Part shown: one piece after another, positions 10,792 through 23,768 of the stretch | Numbering within the stretch: the stretch's first letter is position 1 | Layout of the letters: each line of letters begins with the position of its first letter | Origin: Helichrysum umbraculigerum | Taxonomy: Eukaryota; Streptophyta; Magnoliopsida; Asterales; Asteraceae | Length of the DNA stretch: 64,000 nucleotides | Assembly (NCBI GenBank): GCA_949592205.1 | Contig: CATIUR010000003.1 | Span: 151,465,259 to 151,529,258 of the forward strand | Reading direction: 5' to 3' | Notes under the pieces: model-generated | Told to the model about the DNA's origin: nothing | Seen by the model: only the letters and a program-made list of their open reading frames with translations | Database searches by the model: none | Position numbers and translations under genes: made by a program

Positions 10792-13700
10792 ATGTTTACA
10801 TGGAATTTTGCCAAATCGGCTGAGGCCATGTTCTCTCGATTAGCCATAAAGAAGATTTGCAAGTTTTTATTGAAGAAAAAGTTAGGGCAGATTCTACTTG
10901 GTGATATTGATCTTAATCAACTTGATGTTCAACTTAGTAACGGAACAATTCAGCTCTCTGATTTAGCACTTAATGTTGATTTCATCAATCAAAAGGTTTG
11001 TTTCCTTGAATTCTTGATTTTATGTTTGTTTGATTTGAATTGCATGATTTTGTTTTATAATTATGGTTTATACTGCTATCTAAGTGTAATTAGTGGTTCA
11101 TTTGAAATTTAGATTCTGATCATGATGGAAAATTTTAATCTTTAACATAGTTTACGATTATCAAGCAAGATGCTATATTTAACACATCTATGAATTATGG
11201 ATTTATCCCTGTGTTTTCAGTTTGGTGAAGAAGCTATGTTGGTTGTGAAAGAAGGATCTATTGGTTCTTTAACTGTCAAACTTCCTTGGAAGAATAGGAA
11301 TTGTGAGATTGAGCTAGAAGAACTTGAAATTGTACTTGCCCCGGGTCAAAAAGAAAGTTGTAAATTTGAACATGAAACGTCTACTTCAGGTCAAGATGGT
11401 AATACCTACACAAATCATGACTTTATGACACCTGAACATGATACGGTTAACAGTACTGTAACACCGGCATCTGTGGATATTCATGAAGGAGTTAAAACGA
11501 TTGCGAAAATGGTCAAGTGGTTGCTTACAAGCTTCCATATCAAAATTAAAAAGTTAATTATTGCGCTCGACCCATCGTTAGAAGGATTAAATGGTAAAAG
11601 GGATGCCAGGACATTGGTTTTGCGTTTAAGTGAAGTGGAATGCGGGACTGGAATTTCAGAAGATGTTGACCTTGATAGTCAACGGGCAGTTGACGGGTTT
11701 CTTGGGCTAAGTCGATTGACAAATTTTGTGAAATTTGATGGAGCAGTACTTGAGTTTCTTCAGTTAGATGGGAATAGAGAAAGTTTGGGTGAAATGTTTT
11801 GTGGAGTAAATACCACAACACCTGTCATTACAGGAGAAAAGGGTGGAGTTTCAGGGACAATTAAACTAAGTATACCATGGAAGAATGGTTCGTTAGATAT
11901 CAGAAAACTGGATGCTGATGTGTACGTTGACCCATTAGAATTAAGATTACAACCGAGTTCGGTGAAAAGTTTAATGTTTTTTGTGAATGTTTTCGAGGAA
12001 CTGGAGAATGATCACAAGAGCTTAATGCATAGTAAAGCAAGTGAATCTATATACCATAGCGTTTCATCCTCCCACGGTTCATTTATGTTTTCTTCTCAGA
12101 AACCTGAAACGTTTTCAGCTGAATCATATTCTCCAACCGGAAAAGATTCAGTTTTTGATGCTTTGTTGCGGGGATCACATGTAATATCAGATTGGATGAC
12201 ATCACCCATTAGCAGTAAACAAGAACCGAAAACTGAAGAATCGGATTTTGGGGCTAGGTTGGTTCATATACTTTCATTCTAATAGATACATATGATAGTT
12301 GTAACTTTTGCTAATGTATATGTGTTGCACCATGTTTGACAGTGTGGATCAATTCTTTGAATGTTTTGATGAATTGCGAACTTCACAATCTGCTCTGGGG
12401 AACAGTGGGATGTGGAACTGGACGTGCTCCGTGTTCAGTGCCATAACTGCTGCATCAAATCTTGCTTCTGGATCACTTCATATCCCTTCTGGTACTTGTT
12501 TTTATCATTTATACGCTTTATAAACAAACAAACAAAAAATGGAAACATATAAATATATTCGTGATTCCTTTTTATCACTATGATGCAGAGCAGAAACATG
12601 TTGAAACCAGTCTCAAGGCAAGGATCACACAGATTACGATCGTGTTTTCCTTTGTTGATGAAGACCAAAAAGATGAGACATCGTACGTCCATTATATAGA
12701 TGCAGATTTCCATGACATGCAGCTTGTCTTGCAGGTAAAATAATTGTGCGTGCAAGATCTTTTTTCTTTTTATGAAATCGAAATATTATATAAACTAAGT
12801 TTAAAATTTGATAAGGTCAACAGGTCTGTCCTCAAGATTCCAACTTTGAAGCAACAGTAAACCATATTGAGGTTTATGATCATTTCAGTCCGGATTTTCA
12901 AAATGAAACCACGTATGATCAAACTTCATTGATTAGAAATAAGCAAGCTGCGGTTGAACGTGCTTGTCCTCCTTTGAGTTTATCGGGTAATGGTGTTTCA
13001 AGACATCGTAGAGGTCATGTTGACTTGGTCAAAGTCTTACTGCTCAGAACTTCTGGCATTACGCGATGCCATTACATCACACCTTCTGTTTCTGGGCCAA
13101 AATCGTTTTCAATGAAACTACCACCACTTGTTTTTTGGGTAAACTTTCATCTGGTAACCACATTGTTAAATCTCATTAAAGAAATTGAGAACTCCTCTCA
13201 AGTACTTAGCAGAAAAGACATCATTCCAAAGTGCTCGCATAAAGAAACTATTCGATGCAATATTTCTCTTCTTGATGCAAGAATGGTTCTATGTTTCCCG
13301 TGTGAAAAGAGTGAAGATTGTAAAAGCTACTTATCTTGGAATAAGTTTATTGTTATCGATCTTTCATCACCGTTAACTCCGAGAGACAGGAACGTTCAAT
13401 CAAGTCGACGATTCCGTGTAAAAACCTCTCGGTCTTTGCATTTAAGCTTGGGAAATATTGCGGTTTACTTTGTCTCATCAGTTTCTAAGCTCAAATATCA
13501 TGCTGAAAGGGTTTTGTCGCTTTCTGATAAAGCGGGCCGTTTATCCGTGCTTAGTATGATATGGCAAGACAATGCTGTTACGGGTCCAAAGATCACAAAT
13601 CGAGCCAAGGTTCTTGCTAATTCAGATAGCAGAAGTAAATCCACTGGTAAAGGCCATGGGTTTGCTTTTGTAAATACCACTAAAGATAAGGAAGAGTTTA

Positions 13701-16700
13701 ATTCCCGAGCACGAGAAGAATTAGTTACGAGCTCTTTGGTTTTTTTGCATGCTCATTTATCTCCCCTCACCATTAATCTGGACAGTTCGTTATATCAAAA
13801 CATACATGATCACTTGCATCAAGTGACTAATTGGCTGTCATGCATATCCTCTGAAAAATGTACATCATCGTCTCAATCATCAATTCTTGTGGAATGTGAT
13901 CTACTGGAGGTTTCTGTTAGTGTCTCGCCAACGGAAAACATCAACAACTCGATTCAGAATGAACTCCCAGGCACTTGGTGCAATTTGAACTTAAAAGTTG
14001 GAAACTTTGAGTTGCTAACGGTATCAAATTTGGGGGGAATTTTAGGTGCCGACTTTCTCTGGGTGGCCCATGGTGAGGGAAATTTGAGGGGTTCGACTAC
14101 AGGAGTTCATGGTAAAGAGTTTGTTCTTATATCATGTGATGACCGCACCAGGGGACGTGGAAACGGTGAAGGTTCTAATATACTGTCGTCTAGGTTTCCA
14201 GGGTCTGATATTATTCATATGTGGGACCCAGATAATGTTGTGAGTCATGTATCTGTAAATATCAGATGTGCTACTCTTGTTGCAGTTGGTGGCCGTTTGG
14301 ATTGGTTTGATACTATCACTTCATTTTTCGCTACCGAAAGTGACAGTGACCCAGAGAAGAAAGATTCTTCTTTTGCTCTTAACTTGATCGATATTGGTTT
14401 GAGTTATGAACCGTACTCGAGTAATGTGGTTGGCGAACAAGACTGTTTTCAAGAGCAGTGTGTTGCTGGTCTTTTAGCGGCATCTAGTTTGAAACTGCTC
14501 AATGTTTCATCAGCTAATTCTGCAGAGAGTGATTTTGAAATCAAAGTTCATGATTTGGGTCTTCTTCTCTGTGAAGAATCAGGGCTCAAGAATCTCGACG
14601 GATGTTACAGTGACCAAAATCTTCGAAAGATTGGGTATGCAAAAGTTGCAGAAGAAACACATGTTGAAGTGGTTTTACGCATGAATTGCAAGAACGGAAA
14701 TGAATGGGAGCTAGAATGTTCCGAGTCCCAAATCGTACTTGATACTTGCCAAGACTCTACATTCGGACTCGCGCGTCTTGCGTCTCAAATCCAGCGGATT
14801 TTTGCCCCTGATGTTGAGGAATCGATGGTGCATTTGCAGACTAGGTGGGATAATATTCAGCTGGCACAAGGAAGTAACAAAATCCGAAGCTCGAGTTATC
14901 TTTCAGCGTCTTCAAGTTCAGATTCAAATGGAGAAACTTATGCACTCAACTTGATGGATGAAATATCTGAAGGAGCATTTAACTTGGATGTTCACCATGA
15001 ACGTGTGCCAGTTCCGGTATTTGGGTTGGTAGAGAATGAACCATCGTGTTCACATGCCATCTTGCCGGAGATCATAGATGGCTACTTTTTGTCTGAGTTC
15101 CGCCCATTATCTGACCCGTCTTTAAACAACCAATTGCGAAGGACCAAATCAGACACTCTAAAGACGGCCGATGTTGGAAATGGATGGTATGGAGATTCGA
15201 TGTTAAAGATTGTTGAAGACCATGCTTTGGATAGTGGGGAAAAAACCGGCTCCACTCAACTTTTTGAAACCAACTTTTCCAACACTCAAATGGGAAATGT
15301 AAAAGTTAAGGGTCGTGTGGTTCTAAGAAATATCAATGTAAGGTGGACGCTCTATGCTGGTTCTGACTGGCAATATACGAGGAATAAAGCAGTTTGTATG
15401 GAATTTGCTTTGTCAAAAATTGGTCTTCATTGTGACATATTCCCTGATGGTGAGATACGTGTTTCTAAGCTTTCGGTCGCGGTTCAGGATTTTTCTGTTA
15501 ATGATCTTAGCAAGGGGGCACCCTGGATACAGGTATTTTTCTGTTAAAGAATCTTGATTATAACTTGTATTACTATTTTTATTATGTTGAAGAAAGTGTG
15601 ATAATTGATACCGTTTTTATAAGGTTCTTGGTTGTTATCAATCGAAAGATCGCCCTAGAGAATCCCGTTCTAGAGCGCTGAAGCTAGATTTAGAATCCGT
15701 TAGACCACATCCTTCAACTCCTCTTGAGGAATACCGGTAATTTTTTTTGTTCTATTTATTCTATCGGTTTACGATTGTTTTCTGTTTGCGTGCTTTATAA
15801 TTATAATGTTAAATATTTCAGGTTAAAAATTGCAGTACTTCCAATGCGTTTGCATCTTCATCAAAGCCAACTTGAATTCCTAATCGGCTTCTTTGGAGGA
15901 AAAAATTCAACTGATGATCAGTTTCAGGATATAGTTGAATCGGATTCACCAAAGAATAATACTGTTACCCTAGGAAGCAATAGCATAATAGAGGAGGCAT
16001 TACTTCCCTATTTTCAGAAGTTCAGTATATCACCTTTTGTTGTTCGGGTTGACTACATTCCTTCTCGTGTTGACTTGGCTGCATTAGGCCATGGTAAATA
16101 TGGGGAACTTGTTAATTTGTCTCAGTGGAAGGTATTATTATTACATATATCTTAATAATAGTATTAATAAACATTAGTGGAAGTTGCATAGCTAATCCAA
16201 TGACTGTTTTACTATATTCGTTGCAGGGGGTAGAGTTAAAATTGAAACATGTCCAAGCTGTTGGTGTTTATGGTTGGAGCAGTGTCTGCGAGACAATTAT
16301 TGGCGAGTGGTTGGATGATATTTCTCAGAATCAGGTTCATAAACTATTGAAAGGTCTTCCTCCCATTCGATCACTAGTTGCTGTTGGTTCTAGTGCAGCA
16401 AAGTTAGTTACTTTACCTGTGAAGAACTATAAGAAAGATCGCAAAATAGTAAAGGGTATGCAAAGAGGTAATAGCAAATGCATTCCAAGTCGTCTTAATT
16501 TTATAATTATTCAGTGAATCCTCTTGATGCTCATGATATCTGAATATGTTATGACTAGGTACGATCGCATTCTTGAGAACCGTCTCACTTGAGGCTATTG
16601 GACTCGGAGCACATTTAGCAGCTGGGGCCCATGCCATCCTCGTTCAAGCGGAAGACATAATTTCAACGAGTCCACCAACGTCACCGATACAAAACAGAGG

Positions 16701-17539
16701 ATCTTCTAACGTTCGATCTAGTCAACCTAAAGATGCTCGTCAAGGAATACAACAGGTATTCACATTTTTTTACCTGCTTTCCATTTTTAATTATTTGTGC
16801 ATCATCCTGTTAAAAACTTAACTTTATGATTTACTTGATAGGCTTTTGAGACGATCACCGATGGTTTTGGAAAATCGGCCTCTGTTTTAGTCCAAACTCC
16901 GTTGAAAAAGTATCAGCGTGGGGCTGGTGTTGGATCGGCTTTGTCTACTGCTGTTCAGGCAGCTCCTGGAGCCGCCATAGCTCCCGCTGCTGCTGCTGCA
17001 CGTGCAGCACACTCGGTTCTTCTTGGTGTCAGAAATAGGTCGGTGTCCATCTTTCTTTATATGCACGTCCATCTCTTATTTAATACATTCAACAACGTGA
17101 GTGGGTTGAGCAGGTTGGGTAGCGGGACAATTCTGATTACTCTTAAACCGGTTCGGGTTTGGTTGCCATGCAGACTCTTTTTCCTGTTTTTATATATTTT
17201 TTTTTTGATAGATGAATTAAAAATAATACTATTACAACTACTCAAATTCTAGAAATTTTTAATCTGGAAGGTCGTATGCATTGAAGTTAGACTATGGTCA
17301 ACATCAATTTGTTTGACCCATTTATCTGTTGGATAAAGCTTTTTATTTGACTCGTTGGAAATAAAATACCACCCGTATCAACCCTTCAACAATAGATCAA
17401 TTATCTTTTCCATAATAATGAAAAAGTAACGATTAGAATTATGTATTAACTTAGTGGCTGAATGTGCAGCCTTGATCCTGAACACAAGAAAGATTCGATG
17501 GATAAATACCTAGGCACAACTCGGTCGCAGCCTCATTAA
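10792..17539 (+). CDS. ATG2: Autophagy-related protein 2 (ATG2), complete gene, 11 exons
   Basis: ATG2 is the bridge-like lipid-transfer protein that works with ATG9 and ATG18/WIPI at the ER-phagophore contact to expand autophagosomes. Exons by GT/AG and phase: 10792-10995, 11221-12257, 12343-12491, 12589-12734, 12824-15532, 15624-15736, 15822-16131, 16227-16467, 16559-16755, 16842-17038, 17470-17539. They sum to 5373 bp, i.e. 1790 residues, the size expected for plant ATG2. The N-terminus (KSAEAMFSRLAIKKICKFLL, LGDIDLNQLDVQLSNGTIQL) is the chorein domain. Exons 7-10 carry the ATG_C domain (FVVRVDYIPSRVDL, KHVQAVGVYGWSSVCETIIG, LLKGLPPIRSLVAVGSSAAK). The last exon ends DPEHKKDSMDKYLG...QPH. 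No frame damage is seen, so the gene looks functional. Exon 5 alone is 2.7 kb. A partial, decayed copy of exons 8, 9 and 11 lies at 54068-55564. Confidence 0.96.
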
Positions 17540-18243
17540 TTCACGTAAAAAAGTCTCTAGAAGTGTGAAACTAACCTGACTTCTTTAACAAGAAACAAGA
17601 CGATCTGATAGCAAGAGATTGGAGCACCCCAAGGAATGACAATAGTGGAAAGTGGGATGTCATGGCTCACTGCAAAAGCTCTTGTGTGAATTCCTTAAGC
17701 GCTCAGTGGAGATTGTCCCAGTGATGGTGTGGGGGTGCAAGAACCATTTGTTAGGTTTGATTTGTACATAATAATACTAGGTGGTGCAAGTTATATTATT
17801 CATTTAAAGCGAGAGAATGGTAAAGTTTGATATGTGGCAAAATTGTATGTTTGTGATTGTTGTTCAGGCCCAGCTCTGTAAAGTTGTAATTCTAGTGGGT
17901 GGTTTTTGTAGGTATTATGTATTCATAAACTTCAATTTTTTGAAGCCTGAATTTGTATATAGTTCCACATATTATTTGTTGTGCATAACTTACGTGTTAT
18001 CGTTTTACCATTATGTTCCATTGTGATATCTTCACAACATCTCCTACAAGTTACAATGAAATCTTGTGTCCCAGTTCAAGAGTTCATAAGCTTGTTCTTT
18101 ATCAAGTTTGGTTCAAATTGTAACTGCAACGACTTTTTCCCTTCAATTTTTTTGAACGAGTTCAGCACCGCATATTCAGTAATATTACATTAAATTCATC
18201 TGGTTGATTGAATTCACTTGATCTCAGTGAATACATATTGTCT
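17540..18243 (+). other. ATG2 3' untranslated/flanking region
   Basis: Non-coding, but clearly matched by the region downstream of the ATG2 fragment at 54850-55564 (for example tatgtggcaaaa...ttgttcaggc and gtaactgcaacgactt). The paired copies define the boundaries of a tandem duplication. The match stops at gatctcagtg.atacatattg (18243). Confidence 0.7.
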
Positions 18244-18912
18244 TCCTCTCTGGAAGAAATGTAGGTCATGAATGGAGTATATCAACTGCAATGCAACATG
18301 TACTATTACATCTGTTTAGGCACTTTGTTGAGTACTTTATATCAAGTAATGCTTAAATTTATGCATCGATCGCTTGAATAAACCGAATCTAACTTTTTCT
18401 TATATAAAGACAAACTTAAAACTACCTCACACATTATATATACAACCACGAATATATATAATGTCTTCCACGAGGTTTGAACCCATAACCACTAGATTGA
18501 GGGACAACTCACATACCGTTAGAACAAAGGCCCTTTGGTAAACTGAATCTAACTTAACTTTACAAGGAATCTTATGGGTTTGACTAACTTCATTAAATGC
18601 ACTAGAACTTCCTAAATATATCACAAGATTCATTTATTAAACTCATTAAATTCAAATTATACATCTTTATTAATTACGATTAATATTATCTATAGAAAAT
18701 TCAACTTCATGTTCTTAACATAAGTGTACAAGTTAAATTTTTCCTTATTGCATTTATCTATACTATATTACTATCCTAAGTATTTAAACCCCTACCTTAA
18801 AGTTTATACCAAATACCCTATTTTCGCACTTTTAATTACTCAGCTTATATGGCAACTTTGAAAATCGGTACATAAACACGAAGAATATCTATGAAATTAA
18901 CATCACTGAACA
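18244..18912. other. Intergenic DNA without a recognised gene
   Basis: About 640 bases absent from the equivalent place at 55564-55570, so this is either an insertion here or a deletion there. A B-box-like GGGTTCAAACC on the minus strand near 18475-18485 hints at an old tRNA-derived fragment, but no A box or full SINE is seen. Confidence 0.45.
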
Positions 18913-19164
18913 CTTCTTCCGTTCCATTTTTATTGTCCATTTTACTATTCTTGTTTGTCCCAAAAATATTGTCCACTTTCTAGAAAAAACTATTAAAAAT
19001 CATTAAACTTTCCAATTTACCATAATCTATTACCCTCAATCATTTATTTCATTAAAAATTTTAGTTAAACTTGTCGTGAATGTAAGGGCATAAAAGACAT
19101 TCATCCAACCTATCTTAAATTTAATAAAATCTATTAGTGGACAATAAAATTGAGACGGAGGGAG
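18913..19164. mobile_element. Stowaway-type MITE
   Basis: Terminal inverted repeats read cttccgttcc...attgtcca on the left and ttgagacggagggag followed by TA on the right, the common plant Stowaway ends. The duplicated copy of this spacer (near 55580-55600, cactaataatcgcc) looks like the empty site, since it lacks the element. Confidence 0.75.
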
Positions 19165-19949
19165 TAATCACCAAACAATAATGGAAAGCTAATATCGAAG
19201 ACTCCAACATTCACCAGGAGGGTGAATGGAGTCTACTATAATATGAGTAATAATTTTAATATTATTTTTATTATTATTATTTTTTCTTTTTACAATTAAG
19301 TTGTGTGAATAATTACAAAAATAATTTTAGCTTATAATTTTGAGTGTTTTACTTTGTCCTTCAAAATCAAAAATTAATTCTAATTCCATATTTTGTATAT
19401 TGTTTATACCTTATCTAAATTATTTTTAAACACACGTTTAATTAAAGTGTTGTCTTTAAATTATTAATCAATGAATTCGATATGACAATAAAAAGGTTTA
19501 GATGTGTTTATATAACACTAAGTTTTTTTTTTGTTTGATCATTATTTAATTTATAATTTTTTTAATAAAACAAGTTATCATAAGCTACACCATTAACTTA
19601 GTATATATGAGTCACTAAATCATGACTGTATTTTATAGGGGAGAGAGAAAATGTAGTTTGTATTTTGGATCAGTTTACTCCGTAGAAGAGCATATACTTA
19701 CTCCGGAGTATCTTTTATGCATAGTTTTTTTTAAAAAAAATTTATTTTGAAATAGTTTACTCCGTAGAAGAGCTAATAAATAAAAAAATGGTTTTTATTC
19801 TTGCATTGTATATTGTTCTAAAGAATTAATAGATGATACAAAATATCACAAAGCTTATTAATCTTAAAACATAAATGATGTTTCACTCATTAAAAATATA
19901 TGTTTTAAACTTTCATCGTGGCTTATATATATATATATATATATATATA
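19165..19949. other. AT-rich intergenic DNA with short direct repeats
   Basis: No gene is seen. The unit 'tttactccgtagaagag' occurs twice (about 19674 and 19757), and a (TA)n run stands at 19924-19949. The segment from about 19196 to 22938 is missing from the duplicated spacer near 55610 and was therefore probably inserted later. Confidence 0.5.
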
Positions 19950-20003
19950 GTGAGAGGATCCGGGGGAAGTGGAGATCTAGAGGGAAGGGGGGAAGTGAGT
20001 TTT

Positions 20004-20076
20004 TATAACGCCCCTAATTTCAATCACATGTTTTTTTTTTTTTTTTTTTTTTTTAAAACATCGCGGAAGCAATATC

Positions 20077-20142
<66 letters not shown>

Positions 20143-22009
20143 CCCTGGATTAACCAAACATACATAATCATTTACATAAGTATTTCGTTATACAACTACA
20201 CCATTAAATGGGCGTTACTTTAACAAAACATTTGAATTAGTACAAAAGTCATCAGAGTTTCATCATTGTCGAACATTCCTTCAATTTACTCCAAGACCCG
20301 CCCTGAACAAAATATATTAACCTGTAAGGAGTAAACAACGAGGGATTAGCACGAAGCTAAGTGAGTTAACTCATCACCAACACTACACTTAGTTTAACAC
20401 TATGAGTCTACAACAATTAACACATTGACTCAACATCACTAGAGGATCGGTGGCCCTTGTGGCACCCTCAGCCGCGGTGGCCCACCAAGCGACTCTTACA
20501 CCAACTGCAGGCCAATACAGTGGTTAACCGATAACGGTTTGCTACCTTTAGTCAACACAAGCTCTATTCACAACACATGTTCACAACTCTCGTGTTGACT
20601 AACCTGTAGCAAAACGTCCAACAAGATTGACCTCTTTAACACAATCACCAAAAGGTTTCTTAACACTTGCTTCTAATTTACAATATGCCATAACACAAGA
20701 ATGCACAAATAACACTTGAAATAACCACATAAGTGATCACCAAACATAGCGAGAGATCAAAGTCCACTCACCTGTCCACTTTAACTTCAGTTACTCAAGT
20801 GACTAAATTCACTGAGTCTTCGCCTTGTCTGAAATCACATTAAAACACTCGAATTAGTAACTTAATAAAAATGCACATTGTTAAGAAAACAATCACTTCA
20901 CATACTCATATTTTTACTAATCCAACATGTATTATATAATAGATACACATTCATATAATCCTAACTAGTAAAAAGAAAACATATTGGTCTGCAGTGGGAA
21001 TCCGCCCGGATTCCCTTGAATACGCCCGTATTCATTTGAATCCGGCCGGATTCATATGAATACGCCGTATTCCCGATCAATTTCCAAGACAGAACTTAAA
21101 TTAAGGAATACGTTCATGAATACGCCAGGGAATCCGCCGTATTCCCGGGAATACGTCCGGATTCCCATGAATCTGTCCGGATTCCCGTTAAAGACCTGCA
21201 CGAAAATTGCAGGTTTTCCTGCACATTTAAACTCGAACCAAAAACCACAAAATCGACCAAACTCAGTTTATACTCGAAAATTTACCAATTTTTATGAATC
21301 ATAACATCTAATAACGTCATACACTCAATATTCAAACAACAAATCATCATCAATCATCAAAATCACTTATAATCTAACTTACACATCTTCAAATAAAAAC
21401 TCAAGGATTCACAACAATTTCTTCATGAAATCAACTCATCTTTATACTCACTAAGTTCATGTAATCATCTTTCAAGTAACAATTCAACTTATCTAACTAC
21501 AATTTACACTTTTCATCACTTTACCTAACATCAAATGTTTAGGTTAAACAAAACTTACCTACAAGATGAAGAACACAATGAAGATGATGGAGAAGATGAT
21601 CTTAACAATAATTCAAGCTTCAATCCTTCAATCAATTTGATTTAAGCTTTTGATTTGCAAGAATTTGAATGTTATTTGAGTTAGGTTTAGAAACTAGGTG
21701 AAAATGAGGAATTGGGGGAAAAATGATCGGCCTCCCCATTTTAATAAAACCGACCCCTTTGAGTTACAGTACCATATTACACCACCTTTTGATCTATTAT
21801 CTGGAACCTAAATACTAATTGCAAGAAAATTATTTTATTTTACCGTCGTCTAAGATTATTTAAAACAAATAATATTTTACTAGTCACAATATCTCCTGAG
21901 ACTTATTTACCTATTAATTTCACAATCAAACATATTCAAACGATTAAATGTACGTATTTAAATTTAAATAAATACCTGATTCTACTGGGCCCAATTTCAG
22001 GGTGTTACA
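20004..22009 (-). repeat. Solo LTR of family A (2006 bp)
   Basis: In minus orientation the LTR starts TGTAACACCCTGAAA and ends GGGGCGTTATA. It is flanked on both sides by the 5-bp duplication gtttt (19999-20003 and 22010-22014), with no internal sequence attached, so it is a solo LTR. It contains a poly-T run and a long (TA)n run near 20030-20140 and a CpG-palindrome array at 20996-21186. It is nearly identical to the LTR at 36495-38500. Confidence 0.88.
20996..21186 (-). repeat. CpG-palindrome array (GAATNCG...CGNATTC) in LTR A
   Basis: About eight short imperfect palindromes such as GAATCCGGCCGGATTC and GAATACGCCCGTATTC stand at irregular spacing within 190 bases. A copy lies at 37487-37678. 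Confidence 0.85.
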
Positions 22010-22352
22010 GTTTTGTACCATATGATCTACTTAATATGCATTGTGATGAATATTAACAATAAATATTTTTCTAATAATGTGAAGTTTTAATATGCATCGT
22101 GATGCATATTAGTTAATATTCATCATAGTGAATATTAACAATTTTTTAAATAAATATTTATCAACTACTCTTATGATTGAAAAGTGATATTCATTCGTTG
22201 AAATATTCTTTGTAGCATCGATTTTGATTACAATTTACCAGTAAAAATAATTTTTTGTTGACGTTTTGATTGATAATTGTAATATGTTTCTTGATGAATA
22301 CTAAACGCTTCCCCCTTCCCTCAAAAAATTGCTTCCCTCTTGATCCCTCCCC

Positions 22353-23206
22353 TATATATATATATATATATAACTCACAATCATGTAACTAATAAAATTT
22401 TGTACAAATTAGCATTGACTAATTTTCGAATAGGTACATTATTATGTCTCCACTCAAATGCAAAAGATGACTAAACTTATGTTTGTTGGGTCAAATAAAT
22501 ACAAAATAAATAAATGATGTTTCTTGAATGTTGATTCGGAGTGAATTTCAAACTAATTTCCAAGATTACCTTTGTTTTTCTCTCACTAAAACTGTGTACA
22601 CTATTTCACCATAAAAAGTCAATATGATATGTGACTATGTATAAGTTATACTTATAAAAACATATATAATTTTCTAAATTAATATGTTGACGTTTATATT
22701 TTAATGTTTGTGCATTGATTTAGTTTGTTCAATCTATCAGTTTCAATATAAGATTGACGTTAACGTTATCGTAATCAAGTGTAAGATCCACATATGATAA
22801 TTGATATTTATTTTATATATATATATATATATTAATATATTAGTTTTTATATTCACCACACGCAAATAATACATGATTATATTCACCTAAAATATTTTTT
22901 CCGCTCCGTCGTAATGCGCGGGTAAAAACAGCTCGTTCTTATACATTTAAGGGTGCCCTACAATTAAAGGTCAAATAGATAAGATGTCAAGATGAGTTAT
23001 TCCAAAAGCATTCAACCTGAATTCATAGACGATAGACGTAAAACATATCAAAACCTTGTACATTCGATTCTAAAGATACACTTGTATTGTATATCATACT
23101 CTTTAAGATGAGTTATTCATAAAGTAAAGCATTTTACCAGAATTGGAATTTATCCTCAATAAAGTATCATCTCTACCTAGTAAACTCTTTTAGGATAATG
23201 GTGCAG
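22353..23206. other. Spacer without gene; old shared intergenic sequence
   Basis: No coding frame is seen. The part 22939-23200 matches 55611-55846 (for example ggtca.a.agataag, gacgata.acgt.aaacatatcaaaac), so it is original ATG2-PPR spacer. A string tgcgcgggtaaaa near 22915 resembles the region near some Helitron ends, but no CTRR end is present. Confidence 0.55.
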
Positions 23207-23628
23207 CTCTGTAACGAATTTACACTTTTGTACCGAATTTGGTAACAAACCCAATTTATTGCTAATGTAGGTAACGAACTTTTTAATTTTATATCGAGGT
23301 AGATAATATGTATAATGTGGCATTATTAATTTTTATTTATTGCTTATTTGGAATTAATTTACACACGTGGCAAAGACAGTTCATCTTATCTTATCCAATT
23401 AACCTGTCACTGTTACCCGACCTCAAAAATTACAACCCTAACTACTATGAGGCTATCAAAATGTTGTCTTTGCCACGTGGGTAGATTAATTCCAAATAAG
23501 AAAGAGAAATTAATAATGACATATTATGCACCTCGACAAAAAATTAAAAAGTCTGTTACCTATATTAACAATAACATAGACTTATTATCTAACTCGGTGC
23601 AAAAGTGTAAGTTCGTCATTAACCCTTA
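23207..23628. mobile_element. Palindromic TIR element with long arms
   Basis: The left arm (gtaacgaatttacacttttg, then gaactttttaatttt and cacgtggcaaagac) returns as its reverse complement on the right (gtctttgccacgtgg, then aaaattaaaaagtctgttac and caaaagtgtaagttcgtc). The arms are roughly 180 bases. The element is absent from the duplicated spacer near 55846, which supports insertion. A second copy lies at about 39732-40153. The superfamily is not determined. Confidence 0.6.
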
Positions 23629-23768
23629 TATTAAAAGGTAGAACTATGAAGTTATAATTGAAAATGTGAAAAATTATATCAAGAAAGTGGTAAGAATCTT
23701 GGGGTGCTTGGTTGGATGTATTAAGAGGTCGGGAATGGGAAAAGGAATGAATAATAGTGCTTGGTTAC

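Larger units (their letters stand above)
19950..22352. mobile_element. (TA)n-flanked MITE-like element, split by solo LTR A
   Basis: The left end gtgagaggatc...gagggaagggggg and the right end cttcccccttccctc...gatccctcccc are inverted relatives. Both abut (TA)n tracts (19924-19949 and 22353-22372), the hallmark of micron-type elements that insert into TA microsatellites. The middle is interrupted by an A-family LTR with its target duplication gtttt. The right half reappears at 38506-38841. Confidence 0.6.

Noticed and set aside
18470..18500. tRNA or SINE suggested by a B-box-like GGTTCAAACC on the minus strand
   Set aside because: No cloverleaf, A box or poly-A tail could be made out.
19875..20171. 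ORFs rich in Tyr-Ile repeats
   Set aside because: They translate (TA)n microsatellite tracts.
20996..21186. CRISPR-like array
   Set aside because: The units are irregular palindromes inside a plant LTR with no constant repeat or spacer length; the genome is eukaryotic.
21056..21304. 82-residue ORF repeated at 37547-37795
   Set aside because: It translates the GAATNCG palindrome array of LTR A; duplicated with the LTR.
22900..22940. Helitron 3' end suggested by tgcgcgggtaaaa
   Set aside because: No CTRR terminus, no convincing hairpin and no matching TC 5' end could be found.
23348..23641. 97-residue ORF repeated at 39873-40166
   Set aside because: It falls inside a palindromic MITE-like element; no domain.
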